Part shown: piece by piece, positions 43,194 to 52,790 of the stretch | Layout: every line of letters begins with the position of its first letter | Numbering within the stretch: position 1 is the stretch's first letter | Assembly: GCF_042652185.1 (NCBI RefSeq) | Contig: NZ_JBHSIX010000001.1 | Source of the DNA: Actinacidiphila fildesensis | Lineage (GTDB): Bacteria > Actinomycetota > Actinomycetes > Streptomycetales > Streptomycetaceae | Strand: one strand, 5' to 3' | DNA: 64,000 nt | Program-made: the position numbers and the translations under genes | The notes under the pieces: generated by a model | Databases searched by the model: none | What the model was told of the DNA's origin: nothing | What the model saw: only the letters and a program-made list of their open reading frames with translations

Positions 43194-43435
43194 TCGCGTT
43201 CTCCGGCGCTTCCGATTTTCCCGGGGCACCCGGTTGGCTCACGTGGCCGCCGACAATCCCTTCGCGGCGGCCCCGGACGCCGAATGCACTGTGTCCAGGG
43301 GCTGTTCACGGCCGGTCCCGGCCGGAGGGGGAGCGCGACACGCCGGGTGCCGGTAGTTGACAGGTTGCGGGGCCGCCGTTCGCTTTCGACGGTTGTGGAG
43401 TACACCCGTCTGTTCAGCGAAGGGAAAACATCTTC

Positions 43436-44245
43436 ATGCGCACCCACCGGACGACCGGCGTGATCGTCTCCACCGCCCTCGTCGGCGCACTCGCATTCGG
43501 CACTGCCGGAACGGCATTCGCGTCCCCCGACGTCGCTCCCACCGGTACCTTCACCGGTCGCACCGCCCCGGCGGCTCCTGATCCCGCCGCACTACTCGCC
43601 CAGGTCACAGCCCTCGGCAATGTCGGCGCCGTCCTGACGCCGGTGACGGACCTGGTCAAGGCCGTGCTCGCGGCCCCCGGCAACAAGCTGTCGGCGGAGG
43701 ACGCCACGAAGCACGCCGACGCGGTCAAGGCCGCGATCGCCGCGGCCAAGGTCCCCGCGGCGCCGGCTGTCCCGGCCGTGCCCGCAGCGCCCGCCGTCCC
43801 CGCCGCTCCGGCCGCCCCGGCCGTTCCTGCGGTTCCCGCCGCGCCGGCCGTGCCGGCCGTGCCGGCCACCCCCGCGCTGCCAGCCACCCCCGCGCTGCCG
43901 GCCACCCCCGCGCTGCCCGGAGTTCCGGCGCTGCCCGGTGTGTCGATGCACGGCGTCAGTGCTGCGGACCGCTCCGCACCGCGTGCGGCCGACGTCGCGG
44001 GTGACGCGCTGGCCGGTCTGCAGACGGCCGTCGACAACCTGCTGAAGGCGGCCACGTCGGGTGACGTGGCGGGTGTCCTGACCAGCGCGCTCGCGACCGT
44101 CACCGGCCTGGTCAACTTCCTGGTCGCCACGGTCCTCGGCGGTGCGCTGCCGGCGCCGGACCTGCCCGGCCTGCCGAAGCTCCCGGCGCTGCCGACCCTC
44201 CCGGTCCCGCTCCCGCCGCTGCCGCTCAACGACCTCCCCGGCTGA
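43436..44245 (+). CDS. Secreted Ala/Pro/Val-repeat protein of unknown function
   Basis: ATG 43436 gives 269 residues. A signal peptide (VIVSTALVGALAFGTAGTAF) precedes an N-terminal helical part, a low-complexity block of APAVPA / VPAAPA / ATPALP units at about residues 105-165, and a C-terminal helical part ending in Leu/Pro repeats (LPGLPKLPALPTLPVPLPPL). No cysteines are visible in the mature chain. I know no named family. Position between rodlin 1 and the exopolysaccharide operon suggests a cell-wall or sheath role. A terminator with a T-tract follows. Confidence 0.75.
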   Translation: MRTHRTTGVIVSTALVGALAFGTAGTAFASPDVAPTGTFTGRTAPAAPDPAALLAQVTALGNVGAVLTPVTDLVKAVLAAPGNKLSAEDATKHADAVKAAIAAAKVPAAPAVPAVPAAPAVPAAPAAPAVPAVPAAPAVPAVPATPALPATPALPATPALPGVPALPGVSMHGVSAADRSAPRAADVAGDALAGLQTAVDNLLKAATSGDVAGVLTSALATVTGLVNFLVATVLGGALPAPDLPGLPKLPALPTLPVPLPPLPLNDLPG

Positions 44246-44261
44246 CGCGTTCAGGACCCCG

Positions 44262-44301
44262 ACGACCTGCGGCACGCGGATGGACGCGCGCCGCAGGTCG
44301 T
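44262..44301. terminator. Bidirectional terminator between the secreted protein and EPS operon
   Basis: A 12-bp stem (ACGACCTGCGGC at 44262-44273, complement at 44290-44301) is followed by GGTCTTTTCC. It lies between the plus-strand secreted protein and the end of the minus-strand exopolysaccharide operon. Confidence 0.8.
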
Positions 44302-44337
44302 GGTCTTTTCCGGGGCGGGTGCCGGCGGAAGGTTGCC

Positions 44338-45492
44338 TCAGACCCGCTTCGCCCGCCAGGTGTTCAGCCGCGACCGCCAGCTGCGCACCACCGGCAGATA
44401 GCGGCGCACCGCCGCGGCCGCCCGGTCCCGGAGTGCGGCCCGTGCGACCTGGAGCCGGAGGGCGGGCGCGAACAGCGGCGACGTCATCAGCAGCCGCTGG
44501 TTGGCCACGAGGTCGGGGCACCAGGGCAGCTTGTTCGCCTCGTTGCCGCGCAGCAGGCTCAGCGCTCCGCCGCCGCCCGATGCGGTGGCGTGACCGGCGC
44601 CGTTCCTGATCAGCATGGTGGTGAGATCGGCCTTGGTGGCGCGCAGCCGGGGGTCGGCGCCGAAGAGATAGCCGCCGACCAGTTGCGGGGAGAGCATCTT
44701 GAGGTCCGCCGCCAGCACTTCGCCGTCCAGCCGGTACTCGGTGATGACGGCGTCGCCGCCGGCCACCATGTGCTGCCCGGCCCGCTTGAGGTGCGCGGCG
44801 AAGCGCGGCCTGGCGTGCTCCGGGGTCACCCCGCGTCCCTCCCACTGCAGGATGTGGAGGCGCAGCAGGTTCTCGACGGCCGTGGGCACCTCGTGCTCGG
44901 GGACGACGCGCTCCTCGATGCCCAGGGCGTCGAGTTTGCGTACGTAGGCCCGGGTGCGCTGGCCGCGGGAGGTGGACATCCGGGTGATCAGCTCGGCCAG
45001 CGGGACACCGGGCAGCTCCATGCAGACGGAGTCCGCCAGCCGCCGCTTCGGTCCCTGCCAGCACTCGTGGAGCCGTTCGGCGGCGGCGCCCGGCCGTACC
45101 TCGCGCAGGTCGATCAGCGCGCCGCGGGCCGCGCGGCGCAGTCCGGTGGCCATCGCGGTGACGGCGGCGTCGGTGGCGTTGTCGTCGAGCAGCACGTCGG
45201 AGAAGTCGGTGATGCTGCCGCCCAGCGGCACCAGGACGGGCAGCGGCCGGTGGGTGAGCATCAGCGGGGCGGCGCCGATGAGCTCCCCGTCCTGCCGGAC
45301 GAGCAGCACCCGCAACCGGCGGGGCCGCCCGTACGACGTCCACCAGGAGTGCAGCCAGGAGTGGCTCTGGAACGGGGTGGCGGTCCGGCAGTGCCGGTGC
45401 AGGCGTCCCCACTCCTCGCGCAGCGCGGCGAACTGCAGCGGGTCGCGGCACATCGTCACCGAGCGGACGGCTGCGGTGTCGCCCCCGGTCAT
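44338..45492 (-). CDS. GNAT/FemAB-type acyltransferase (BcsL/CelD-like)
   Basis: The 384-residue protein has the two-lobed FemAB/GNAT layout of the CelD/BcsL group: FQSHSWLHSWWTSYGRP, LIGAAPLMLTHRPLPVL, and the C-terminal YLFGADPRLRATKADLTTML acyl-CoA-binding-type segment. Related enzymes acylate polysaccharides or amino groups. ATG 45492 overlaps the upstream stop (TGATG). It is the last gene of the exopolysaccharide operon and probably decorates the polymer. Confidence 0.8.
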   Translation of the reverse strand: MTGGDTAAVRSVTMCRDPLQFAALREEWGRLHRHCRTATPFQSHSWLHSWWTSYGRPRRLRVLLVRQDGELIGAAPLMLTHRPLPVLVPLGGSITDFSDVLLDDNATDAAVTAMATGLRRAARGALIDLREVRPGAAAERLHECWQGPKRRLADSVCMELPGVPLAELITRMSTSRGQRTRAYVRKLDALGIEERVVPEHEVPTAVENLLRLHILQWEGRGVTPEHARPRFAAHLKRAGQHMVAGGDAVITEYRLDGEVLAADLKMLSPQLVGGYLFGADPRLRATKADLTTMLIRNGAGHATASGGGGALSLLRGNEANKLPWCPDLVANQRLLMTSPLFAPALRLQVARAALRDRAAAAVRRYLPVVRSWRSRLNTWRAKRV

Positions 45493-46154
45493 CACGCCAT
45501 TTCCTTGACCGGCGGACGGCTGCCGTGGGCCGGGGCGGGAACAGCGGCGTGCGCGGCCGCCCGGCGGCCGCGGTTGCCGGGCCGGACCAGTAGGACCAGC
45601 GCGCCGACCAGGCCGCCGGCGCTGGCGCCGACGGCGCCGGACAGCGCCGTCGAGGGCGACGCGGCCGCGGCGGGGACGGCGGCCGGGGAGAACATCAGCA
45701 ACCGCACCCCGGTGTTGGCGGCGTTCCGGTTGCCGGTGGCCGTCAGGGAGTTCGCCACGGCGTTCGCGATGTCCGAGGCGTCGCGGGCGCGGGACCCGGT
45801 GCCGGTGATCGCGATCATCGGCGCGTCGGGCGAGGTGGCCACCTGCACGTTCTCGCGCAGCCGCGCGAGAGGTACGCCCGCGTCCTCCTGCGCGTCGGCC
45901 AGCACCGTGGAACCGGTGATGACGCGGCCGTAGGCCTGTGCGAACCCGAGGGCGGTGGCCGGGTCGGAGTGCTGCGGCACGACGATGACGTAGCTGGTCG
46001 CGGAGTACTGCGGCGGGGTGGCCAGGCCGTAGCCCAGGCCGCCGGCCAGCCCGATGCCGATGCACAGCGGCAGCGGCCACCAGCGCGGCAGCCGCCGCGA
46101 CGCGTCCCGCAGCCGGGTCGGCGCGCCGGGGGCGTGGGTGGGGGTCTCGTCCAT
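45492..46154 (-). CDS. Wzz-like chain-length determinant / polysaccharide co-polymerase domain protein
   Basis: The 220-residue membrane protein has an N-terminal transmembrane helix (WWPLPLCIGIGLAGGLGYGL), an exported domain with TSYVIVVPQHSD, VQVATSPDAPMIAITGTGSR, and a C-terminal membrane span (VGASAGGLVGALVLLVRP). This is the Wzz/KpsE co-polymerase topology; no C-terminal tyrosine kinase (Wzc) domain is attached. It would control polymer length with the ligase/polymerase of the operon. Confidence 0.82.
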   Translation of the reverse strand: MDETPTHAPGAPTRLRDASRRLPRWWPLPLCIGIGLAGGLGYGLATPPQYSATSYVIVVPQHSDPATALGFAQAYGRVITGSTVLADAQEDAGVPLARLRENVQVATSPDAPMIAITGTGSRARDASDIANAVANSLTATGNRNAANTGVRLLMFSPAAVPAAAASPSTALSGAVGASAGGLVGALVLLVRPGNRGRRAAAHAAVPAPAHGSRPPVKEMA

Positions 46155-46180
46155 GGGATCGCTCTTTCTGTGGGCTCTGG

Positions 46181-47305
46181 TCAGGGCCGGGCGGGCCGGG
46201 CGGCGGCGAGCGCGTACAGCTCGGCCAGCCGGCCGGCGGTGCCGGCGATGTCGTAGTGGCCGACGGCGGACGGCACCGGGAAGCGGTGTTGTCCGGCCTC
46301 CTGGTGCTGCCGCAGGGCGGCGGCGAGCGCGTCGGCACCGGCGCCGATACGCCGTGCGCCGGGTGCGTCCGCGGCGGGCAGGTCGTCGATGGCCGGGCAG
46401 GTGACGTACAGGACGGGCAGCCCGGCCGCGAGGGCCTCCAGCACGGCGAGCCCGAAGGTCTCCTCGCGCGAGGCGGAGACGAAGAGGTCGACGGTGGCGA
46501 GCAGCGCGGGGAGGGCCGGCGCCGGGTCGCGGCCGTCCCCGCCGCCGGTTTCGCCCAGCAGATGGATCCGGTCGGCCGCGCCCAGCCCGGCGGCCAGCCT
46601 CAGCAGGGCGTCGCGCTCGGGTCCCGCGCCGGCCAGCAGCAGCTGGGCGCCGGGGCGGCCGGCGACCGCGCGCACCAGCAGGTCGAACCGCTTGCCGGCC
46701 ACCAGCCGCCCCACGCCGCCCACCACGAAGGCGTCCTGCGGGAGCCCGAGGCGGGTCCTGGTGGCCGCCCGGACCGCGGCGTCGAAGCGGAACGCCCCGG
46801 CGTCGATGCCGTTGGGCACCGTATGGATCCGCGGCCCCGGGATGCCCCAGGCGCGCAGCCGTTCGGCGACGGTGTCCGAGACCGCGACGGTCGCGCTGCC
46901 GAGTTTCTCGGTGCCCCGGTACAGGGCGCGGGTGCCGCGGGTGAGGGGGCGGCCCTCGATCGTGGTGGTCCCCAGGGAGTGCTCGGTGGCGACCACGGTG
47001 CGCACCCCGGCCAGCCGGGCGGCGATCCGGCCGTAGACGCAGGCCCGGTAGAGGTGGGTGTGGACGAGGTCGTAGCGCCCGGCGCGGATCAGCCGGGTGA
47101 GCCGGGGCAGCGCGGTGAGGTCCCGGTTCCCGGTCATCCCCAGATGGGTGACGGGTGTGCCGTCGGCGCGGATGCCCTCGGCGACCGGACCCGGGTGGGT
47201 GAGGGTGATGACCTCGCAGGACAGCGGCAGATGCCGCAGCAGCAGCCGCAACTGCTGTTCGGCCCCGCCGATGCCGAGCCCGGTGATGATGTGCAGGACC
47301 TTCAT
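46181..47305 (-). CDS. Glycosyltransferase, GT4 family (operon-distal)
   Basis: The 374-residue protein opens MKVLHIITGLGIGGAEQQLR, and has the GT-B fold elements DLVHTHLYRACVYGRIAA, VGRLVAGKRFDLLVRAV and SREETFGLAVLEALAAG, with the E-x7-E motif (EETFGLAVLE) of retaining GT4 enzymes. It adds one sugar from a nucleotide donor to the lipid-linked repeat unit on the cytoplasmic face. Its start overlaps the deacetylase stop. Specificity is not readable. Confidence 0.9.
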   Translation of the reverse strand: MKVLHIITGLGIGGAEQQLRLLLRHLPLSCEVITLTHPGPVAEGIRADGTPVTHLGMTGNRDLTALPRLTRLIRAGRYDLVHTHLYRACVYGRIAARLAGVRTVVATEHSLGTTTIEGRPLTRGTRALYRGTEKLGSATVAVSDTVAERLRAWGIPGPRIHTVPNGIDAGAFRFDAAVRAATRTRLGLPQDAFVVGGVGRLVAGKRFDLLVRAVAGRPGAQLLLAGAGPERDALLRLAAGLGAADRIHLLGETGGGDGRDPAPALPALLATVDLFVSASREETFGLAVLEALAAGLPVLYVTCPAIDDLPAADAPGARRIGAGADALAAALRQHQEAGQHRFPVPSAVGHYDIAGTAGRLAELYALAAARPARP

Positions 47306-48243
47306 CGGCCGTCCTGCTCGACCCGGGGTTCCGAGGGGACCGGCGAGCCCTCGGCGACACGCGCGTCCGGCACTTCAGGGGCGTCCGGCACGTCAGGGGC
47401 GTCCGCGGAATCCCGAGGGCCGGCGGTGCGGGCGTACGGCAGCGCGGCGTAACCGCCCTCGAACGGCAGCGGGCGGCGGCGCAGCAGGTGTTGCAGCCGC
47501 TTGAGGTGGAGGTGCCCGGCGGTGTCCCGCTCCCCTACATAGGCGCGGGGCAGCGCGTGCGTCCCGGTCAGCGGCCCCGCTCCGACGGCGCAGCCGTACG
47601 CGTAGCCGGCCGCGCGTACGGCGTTGACGACGCGGGCGTCCAGCTTGCCGTACGGATAACAGAAGCCCTCGGGGGCCTTCCCGGTGATCTCCTGGAGCCG
47701 GTCGCGGCTGCCGCGCACCTCTGCGGCCAGCACGTCGTCGGCGGTGGCCGTCAGGTCCAGATGGACGAGGCCGTGGGAGCCGACCTCCATACCGGCGGCG
47801 GCCGCGGCGCGGATGCCGTCCTCGGTCAGCAGTGGTTTGCGCGGCCCCAGTTCGTCCCAGTCGTTGCTCCCGCCGAGCCTGCCGGGCAGGACGAAGACCG
47901 TGGCGGAGTGCTCGTACCGGCGCAGCAGCGGTACCGCGTGTTCCACGAAGTCGGCGTAGCCGTCGTCGAAGGTCAGCCCGACGAGCCGCTTCCCGCGCCC
48001 GTCCGCGCGGGCGCGCAGCAGCTCCGCCACGCCCACCCCGGTCAGGCCGCGGCCGTTCAGCCACCGCAGCTGCCGTTCCAGCCGGTCGGGGCTGACGGTG
48101 ACCAGGTACGGATCGTCGGCGCACTCCCCGACGGAGTGGTACATCAGCACCCACGGCGCTGTCCGGCGGCCTCGTCCGGACAGCGTGTCGGAGGCGGCGG
48201 AGCGGCGCGGAGGGACGTGGACGGGGGAGATCTCAGCGGACAT
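47302..48243 (-). CDS. Polysaccharide deacetylase (CE4 / NodB domain)
   Basis: The 313-residue protein contains the NodB signature LTFDDGYADF (catalytic and metal-binding aspartates), the metal histidines in GSHGLVHLD, and the FCYPYGKLD segment. No signal peptide or lipobox is visible at the N-terminus. Such enzymes remove acetyl groups from N-acetylated sugars. Within an exopolysaccharide operon it would tailor the polymer and give it positive charges. Confidence 0.9.
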   Translation of the reverse strand: MSAEISPVHVPPRRSAASDTLSGRGRRTAPWVLMYHSVGECADDPYLVTVSPDRLERQLRWLNGRGLTGVGVAELLRARADGRGKRLVGLTFDDGYADFVEHAVPLLRRYEHSATVFVLPGRLGGSNDWDELGPRKPLLTEDGIRAAAAAGMEVGSHGLVHLDLTATADDVLAAEVRGSRDRLQEITGKAPEGFCYPYGKLDARVVNAVRAAGYAYGCAVGAGPLTGTHALPRAYVGERDTAGHLHLKRLQHLLRRRPLPFEGGYAALPYARTAGPRDSADAPDVPDAPEVPDARVAEGSPVPSEPRVEQDGR

Positions 48244-49948
48244 GGGGCAGCTTCCGTTTCACGGTGGCGAGCAGGTGCGGGACTTCCGGCACCCGTACGG
48301 CGGCGGCGGCCGCGGTGAAAATGGCCGGTACCACGAGACAGCAGACGGTGGTGGACAGGAGTGGTCCCGGCAGCAGGCGGGCGGTCGCCCAGCCGGCCGT
48401 AGTGGCGGCCGCGGCGGCCACCACGAGCCGGCCGAGACCCGCCGCGACCGTGCGGGCCCTGATGGCGATCACCTGCGCGCCGAGGCCGCGCAGCAGCAGC
48501 ACGGCGGTGGCCGTGATGCCCGCGGCGTTGGCGCCGGCGATGCCGTAGATGCCCCAGTACCCGACGGTGACGGCTCCCGCGGTGATGGTGATCAGCAGTC
48601 CGGCACCCATGGCGGCGGCCGGGTACCAGGTGGGCCGGGCGGCCGAGAAGAACGGCCGGACCAGGGCTCCCACCATGCTCTGGCCCAGCAGGCCCAGCGC
48701 GTAGACCCGCATGACGGACGCCGTCGCGGCGGTGTCGGCCGCGTCGAAGGCGCCGCGCTGGAAGAGCAGTTGGACGATCTGCGGCGCACAGGCGATGACG
48801 AAGGCGGTGCCGAGCAGCACCACGATGCCGGCCAGCGTGAGATCGCGTTCCACCCGGCGCCGCGCCTTGTCCGGCTCACCGTCGGCCAGCGCCTGCGCGA
48901 CCACCGGGAAGGTGACCGTGACGATCATCAACGAGAGCACCATCGGCAGTTGGGCGACCTTCTGCGCGTAGTTCAGATGCGAGATGGCGCCCGCGGGGAG
49001 CGAGGCGGCGAGGAACCGTTCGATCAGCACCTGCGCCTGGCGGCAGAGGCTGAAGATGATGACGGGAGCCAGCAGCGCGATCCCGAGGGGCGCGGCGCCC
49101 GCGTCCCCGGCGGCCCGTGCGGCGGCCCGCACCGAGCGCCGCGGGCGCGGGCCGCGCGGCGGCAGCCGGCGCAGGAACGACGGGAGTTGGACGAGCACCA
49201 TCAGCAGGCCGCCGACCGCGACACCGGCCGCGGCGGCGCGCACTCCCCAGCGGGCGTGGAGCAGCAGCAGGGTGGCGATGATGCCGACGTTGTAGACGAC
49301 GTAGATGGCCGCCGGCGGGACGAACCGGCGGTGCGCGCGCAGCGCGGCGCTGAAGTAGCCGGTGAGGCCGAACGTCAGGACGGTGGCGGCGGTGAGCCGG
49401 GTGCAGTCGACCGCGAGGGCGGGGTCCTTCAGACCGGGCGCCAGGATCCCCACGAGCACGGGCGCGCCCAGTTCGAGCAGCACCATCGCCGCGCCCAGGG
49501 CGAGCAGCAGCCGGGGCAGCGTGGCCGCCAGCAGCGTCCGTACGGGGTCCGGCCCTTGCCCCGCTCCGCGGCGCCGGGCCAGGGCGAGGCTGAAGGCCGG
49601 GATCAGCAGCAGGGCCATCGCGTCCTCGATGAGGACGGTGGAGGAGAGTTCCGGCACGGTCCAGGCGACCAGGAACGCGTCGGTGGCGGGTCCCGCGCCG
49701 AAGAGGTGGGCGATCGTCTGGTCGCGGAGCAGGCCCAGCAGCGAGCCGAGCGCGGTGAGCGCGGCGGTGAGGGCCGCGGCCCGCGCCAGTACCCGTCCCA
49801 GGCCGGACGGTTGGGGCTGTTCCCTCGCCGCTCCCCCGCCGTCCGGCGCGGGGGAAGGAGCGGGGACGACAGCCGGGGCTACGCCTTCGAGGACGCCGGA
49901 TCGCGGTGGCTGCGCGGGAGGTTCGGGTGGCGCCGTGGTGTCCGTCAT
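48233..49948 (-). CDS. MurJ/MviN-like lipid-linked oligosaccharide flippase
   Basis: The 571-residue membrane protein of the MOP exporter superfamily has about fourteen spans and, in the first third, the MurJ-type LLGLLRDQTIAHLFGAGPAT and LIPAF segments. MOP flippases move undecaprenyl-linked units across the membrane. Because it sits inside the exopolysaccharide operon, it more likely acts as the Wzx flippase of this polymer than as the lipid II flippase. The two Pro-rich stretches at the N-terminus are cytoplasmic. Confidence 0.85.
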   Translation of the reverse strand: MTDTTAPPEPPAQPPRSGVLEGVAPAVVPAPSPAPDGGGAAREQPQPSGLGRVLARAAALTAALTALGSLLGLLRDQTIAHLFGAGPATDAFLVAWTVPELSSTVLIEDAMALLLIPAFSLALARRRGAGQGPDPVRTLLAATLPRLLLALGAAMVLLELGAPVLVGILAPGLKDPALAVDCTRLTAATVLTFGLTGYFSAALRAHRRFVPPAAIYVVYNVGIIATLLLLHARWGVRAAAAGVAVGGLLMVLVQLPSFLRRLPPRGPRPRRSVRAAARAAGDAGAAPLGIALLAPVIIFSLCRQAQVLIERFLAASLPAGAISHLNYAQKVAQLPMVLSLMIVTVTFPVVAQALADGEPDKARRRVERDLTLAGIVVLLGTAFVIACAPQIVQLLFQRGAFDAADTAATASVMRVYALGLLGQSMVGALVRPFFSAARPTWYPAAAMGAGLLITITAGAVTVGYWGIYGIAGANAAGITATAVLLLRGLGAQVIAIRARTVAAGLGRLVVAAAAATTAGWATARLLPGPLLSTTVCCLVVPAIFTAAAAAVRVPEVPHLLATVKRKLPHVR

Positions 49949-51315
49949 CGGACGGCCTCCGGGCGCAGTGCCCAGGCGGCGGCCAGTCCGAAGAGCATGG
50001 CGGTCAGCACGGTCGAGGGCCCGCCGATGTCCGCGTACAGGAAGTCGACGCACTGCCAGAGCAGCAGCCCGGTCGCGATCAGCCCGCACTCGGTGCCGCG
50101 GCCCGCGCGCCGGGCTCCCGCCAGCCGGCTCAGCCCGACGGCCAGCAGCGCCGCCCAGCTGCCGACGATCAGGGTGATCCCGATTAGCCCCTGCTCGCTG
50201 AGGATGAGCAGATACATGTTGTGCGGGGACAACAGGGGTTCGCGCGCGAACCCCTGGCCCGCGCCGTCGGTGTCGCTGCCGGACGACAGGTCGAGCGCGG
50301 CGTGCCCGTCGCGGTGGGCGGGGAAGCCCTTGAGGCCGACGCCGGTGGCCGGCCGCTCGCGCCACATGTCGGTGGCGGCGGCCCACAGGCTGTACCGGTC
50401 GGTGACCGACGAGTCGGGCGCGTCCGTCACCTGCGTGATGCTGGCGAGCCGGTCGCTGATCAGCTGGGAGCCCACCCCGGCGCCGCCGACCAGCACCACG
50501 CCCGCCGCGGCCGTCACCGCGAGGATCCGTACCGCCTGGCGCCAGCCGGCCAGCACGGTCATCACCGAGCACGCCAGCACGGTGGCGATCCAGGTGCCGC
50601 GGCTGAAGGACAGCACCAGCGGGACCACGAGCGCCGCGGCGCAGCCCAGCGCGACCGGCCGCAGCCGGCGGGGGGAGCCGGGCGCGGCCGGCGCGAGGGC
50701 CAGCCCGACGGAGATCATCAGCCCGTAGGCGACCACGGTGGCCATGCCCATCACGTCCGACGGCCCGAACGTGCCGACGGCGCGGATGTTCTCGCCGACG
50801 TACGAGGCGCCGGTTCCCGTCGCGTACTGGTAGACCCCGAACGCGCCCTGCACCAGGGCGAGCAGTACGACGGAGCCGGCCACCACCAGGAAGTCGCGGG
50901 TGGTGCGCAGCAGCAGCACCAGCGCGGTCGGCACGAGGACGAAGACCTGTAGGTACCGCACGAATCCGGCGACACCGGCGGCCGGATCGGCGGCGGCGAG
51001 GGTGGCCACCGCGATCGCGACGACGGGCGCGCCCAGGACGAGGGCGGCCGCCGCGGTCAGCGGACGCGTCCGCGCCCGCAGCGCCCGGACGGCGCAGAAG
51101 GCGACCAGCACTCCCGAGGCCGCGTCGGCGGGGGTCATCTTCCCGGAGGCGCTCACATCCCCGGCGCCGACCGGGGCCGCGAGCAGCAGCACGGTCGCGA
51201 CCGCGGGCAGCAGCGGCCCCAGCCAGGCCCATCGGTCGACTGCGTGGCGGGCCGGGGGACGGGCGGCCGGCGCGTGCCGTACGGGGCGGGGGGCGGTGTC
51301 CGGGAGGACGGCCAC
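49945..51315 (-). CDS. O-antigen ligase/polymerase family protein (Wzy/WaaL-like)
   Basis: GTG 51315 lies 2 bases after the upstream stop and gives 456 residues with about eleven membrane spans and a large loop near residues 285-360. LSFSRGTWIATVLACSV and the loop segment RERPATGVGLKGFPAH are typical of the O-antigen ligase domain (arginine and histidine of the WaaL/Wzy loop). It would polymerise or transfer the lipid-linked units outside the membrane. Confidence 0.85.
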   Translation of the reverse strand: MAVLPDTAPRPVRHAPAARPPARHAVDRWAWLGPLLPAVATVLLLAAPVGAGDVSASGKMTPADAASGVLVAFCAVRALRARTRPLTAAAALVLGAPVVAIAVATLAAADPAAGVAGFVRYLQVFVLVPTALVLLLRTTRDFLVVAGSVVLLALVQGAFGVYQYATGTGASYVGENIRAVGTFGPSDVMGMATVVAYGLMISVGLALAPAAPGSPRRLRPVALGCAAALVVPLVLSFSRGTWIATVLACSVMTVLAGWRQAVRILAVTAAAGVVLVGGAGVGSQLISDRLASITQVTDAPDSSVTDRYSLWAAATDMWRERPATGVGLKGFPAHRDGHAALDLSSGSDTDGAGQGFAREPLLSPHNMYLLILSEQGLIGITLIVGSWAALLAVGLSRLAGARRAGRGTECGLIATGLLLWQCVDFLYADIGGPSTVLTAMLFGLAAAWALRPEAVR

Positions 51316-51317
51316 GC

Positions 51318-52790
51318 TCAGCTCCCCCCGAACCGGAAGAGCGCCGTCGCGGTGCGCAGCAGGATGCGGATGTCCTGCCACAGCGACCAGCTCTCGATGT
51401 AGTGGTTGTCGAAGCGGGCCCGGTCCTCGATGGAGGTGTCGCCGCGCAGCCCGTGGATCTGCGCGAGGCCCGTGATGCCGACGGGCATCCGGTGCCGCTC
51501 CTGGTATCCGGGGTACGTCTGGCTGAACTGGCGGACGAAGTAGGGCCGTTCCGGCCGGGGGCCGACCAGGCTCATGTCACCGCGCAGCACGTTCCACAGC
51601 TGCGGCAGCTCGTCCAGCGAGGTACGGCGCAGGAAGTGGCCGACGGCGCTCATCCGCCGGTCGTGGGAGACGTTCCACCGGGTGGCCGACTCCCGCTCGT
51701 CGCTCGGCCGCAGGGTGCGGAACTTCAGCAGGACGAACGGCCGGCCGTCCAGGCCGACGCGCTCCTGCCGGAAGAGCACCCCGGGGCCGTCGGAGAGCCG
51801 GACGGCCAGCGCGCTGAGTGCCAGGATCGGGGCCGCGGGCAGCAGCGCCAGGAAGGCGAGCAGGGCGTCCAGCACCCGCTTGGCGATCAGGCCGGCGCCG
51901 GGGCGCGGGTAAGGGTCGAGGCGGGCGCAGGCGAAGCCCCACAGATGGCCGGCCGCCGGCCGGCCGGCGGTCCTGGAGCCGGGCCCCGACGTGACCTGCC
52001 ACAGACAGCAGCCCCGGGCGGCGAGCAGCCGGACCAGGTTCGCGGCCGCCGGATTGCCCGCCGGGGGGCCGGCGAACACGGCGTAGCGCACCGAGTTCTG
52101 GATGATCGCCCGGTGGATGTCGCCGACGGAGCCGAGCACGGGCAGCGGTGAGTCCGTGCCCGGCGTGTTGTACGGGTGCACCACGCCGACCGGCCGCATG
52201 CCGTACTCGGGGTGCGCGTACAGCACGTCGGCCACCTGCTGGACGACGGGACCGGCCCCGACGAGCAGCGTCGAGCGCGGATGGCGCCGCGCCGACCAGC
52301 GCTGGAACCGGTAGACGACCGCGCGTGCGGCGCAGGCCAGCAGGCTGGTCGCGGCGATCGTGGTGAGCAGCACCGGCCAGCCGGGGGAGTGCGCCGGGCG
52401 GACGGCGGCGAGGGTGGTGGCGGACGCGCACCAGGCGAGGGCCGAGCAGCCGAGCAGCGCGGGCAACTCGTCGAGTGCCGCCGGGTCGAGGCCGGTTCGG
52501 TACAGCCCGGCGTAGGTGTGCAGGAGCGTCAGGCACACCAGGAGCGGTCCGAGCAGCAGCACCGGGGAACCCGGGCGGACGGCCAGCACGCCGGCGGCGG
52601 CCAGGCAGTCGGTGGCGACGAGCGGGACGACCGCGCGGTGGCGGACGGCGACCCGTGCGTGGGGGCGCCGCTGCACGGCGGCGTCGGACGGTCCCCGGGG
52701 TGGCGAGATCGGGGCGGTGGTGGCGGGCGCGACCTTGGTCTGCCGCACGTGCCGGGCTGGGTGGGGCGCGCTTGCGCTCTCCGTCGTCAT
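51318..52790 (-). CDS. Initiating polyprenyl glycosylphosphotransferase (WbaP/CpsE family)
   Basis: ATG 52790 gives 490 residues: an N-terminal membrane region with about four spans, a CoA-binding-like/Rossmann central part (STLLVGAGPVVQQVADVLYA), and a C-terminal bacterial sugar transferase domain with KRVLDALLAFLALLPAAPIL, VGLDGRPFVLLKFRTLR, RTSLDELPQLWNVLRGDMSL and VGPRPERPYFV. It transfers sugar-1-phosphate to undecaprenyl phosphate, starting each repeat unit. Overlaps the upstream glycosyltransferase (ATGA). Confidence 0.93.
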   Translation of the reverse strand: MTTESASAPHPARHVRQTKVAPATTAPISPPRGPSDAAVQRRPHARVAVRHRAVVPLVATDCLAAAGVLAVRPGSPVLLLGPLLVCLTLLHTYAGLYRTGLDPAALDELPALLGCSALAWCASATTLAAVRPAHSPGWPVLLTTIAATSLLACAARAVVYRFQRWSARRHPRSTLLVGAGPVVQQVADVLYAHPEYGMRPVGVVHPYNTPGTDSPLPVLGSVGDIHRAIIQNSVRYAVFAGPPAGNPAAANLVRLLAARGCCLWQVTSGPGSRTAGRPAAGHLWGFACARLDPYPRPGAGLIAKRVLDALLAFLALLPAAPILALSALAVRLSDGPGVLFRQERVGLDGRPFVLLKFRTLRPSDERESATRWNVSHDRRMSAVGHFLRRTSLDELPQLWNVLRGDMSLVGPRPERPYFVRQFSQTYPGYQERHRMPVGITGLAQIHGLRGDTSIEDRARFDNHYIESWSLWQDIRILLRTATALFRFGGS

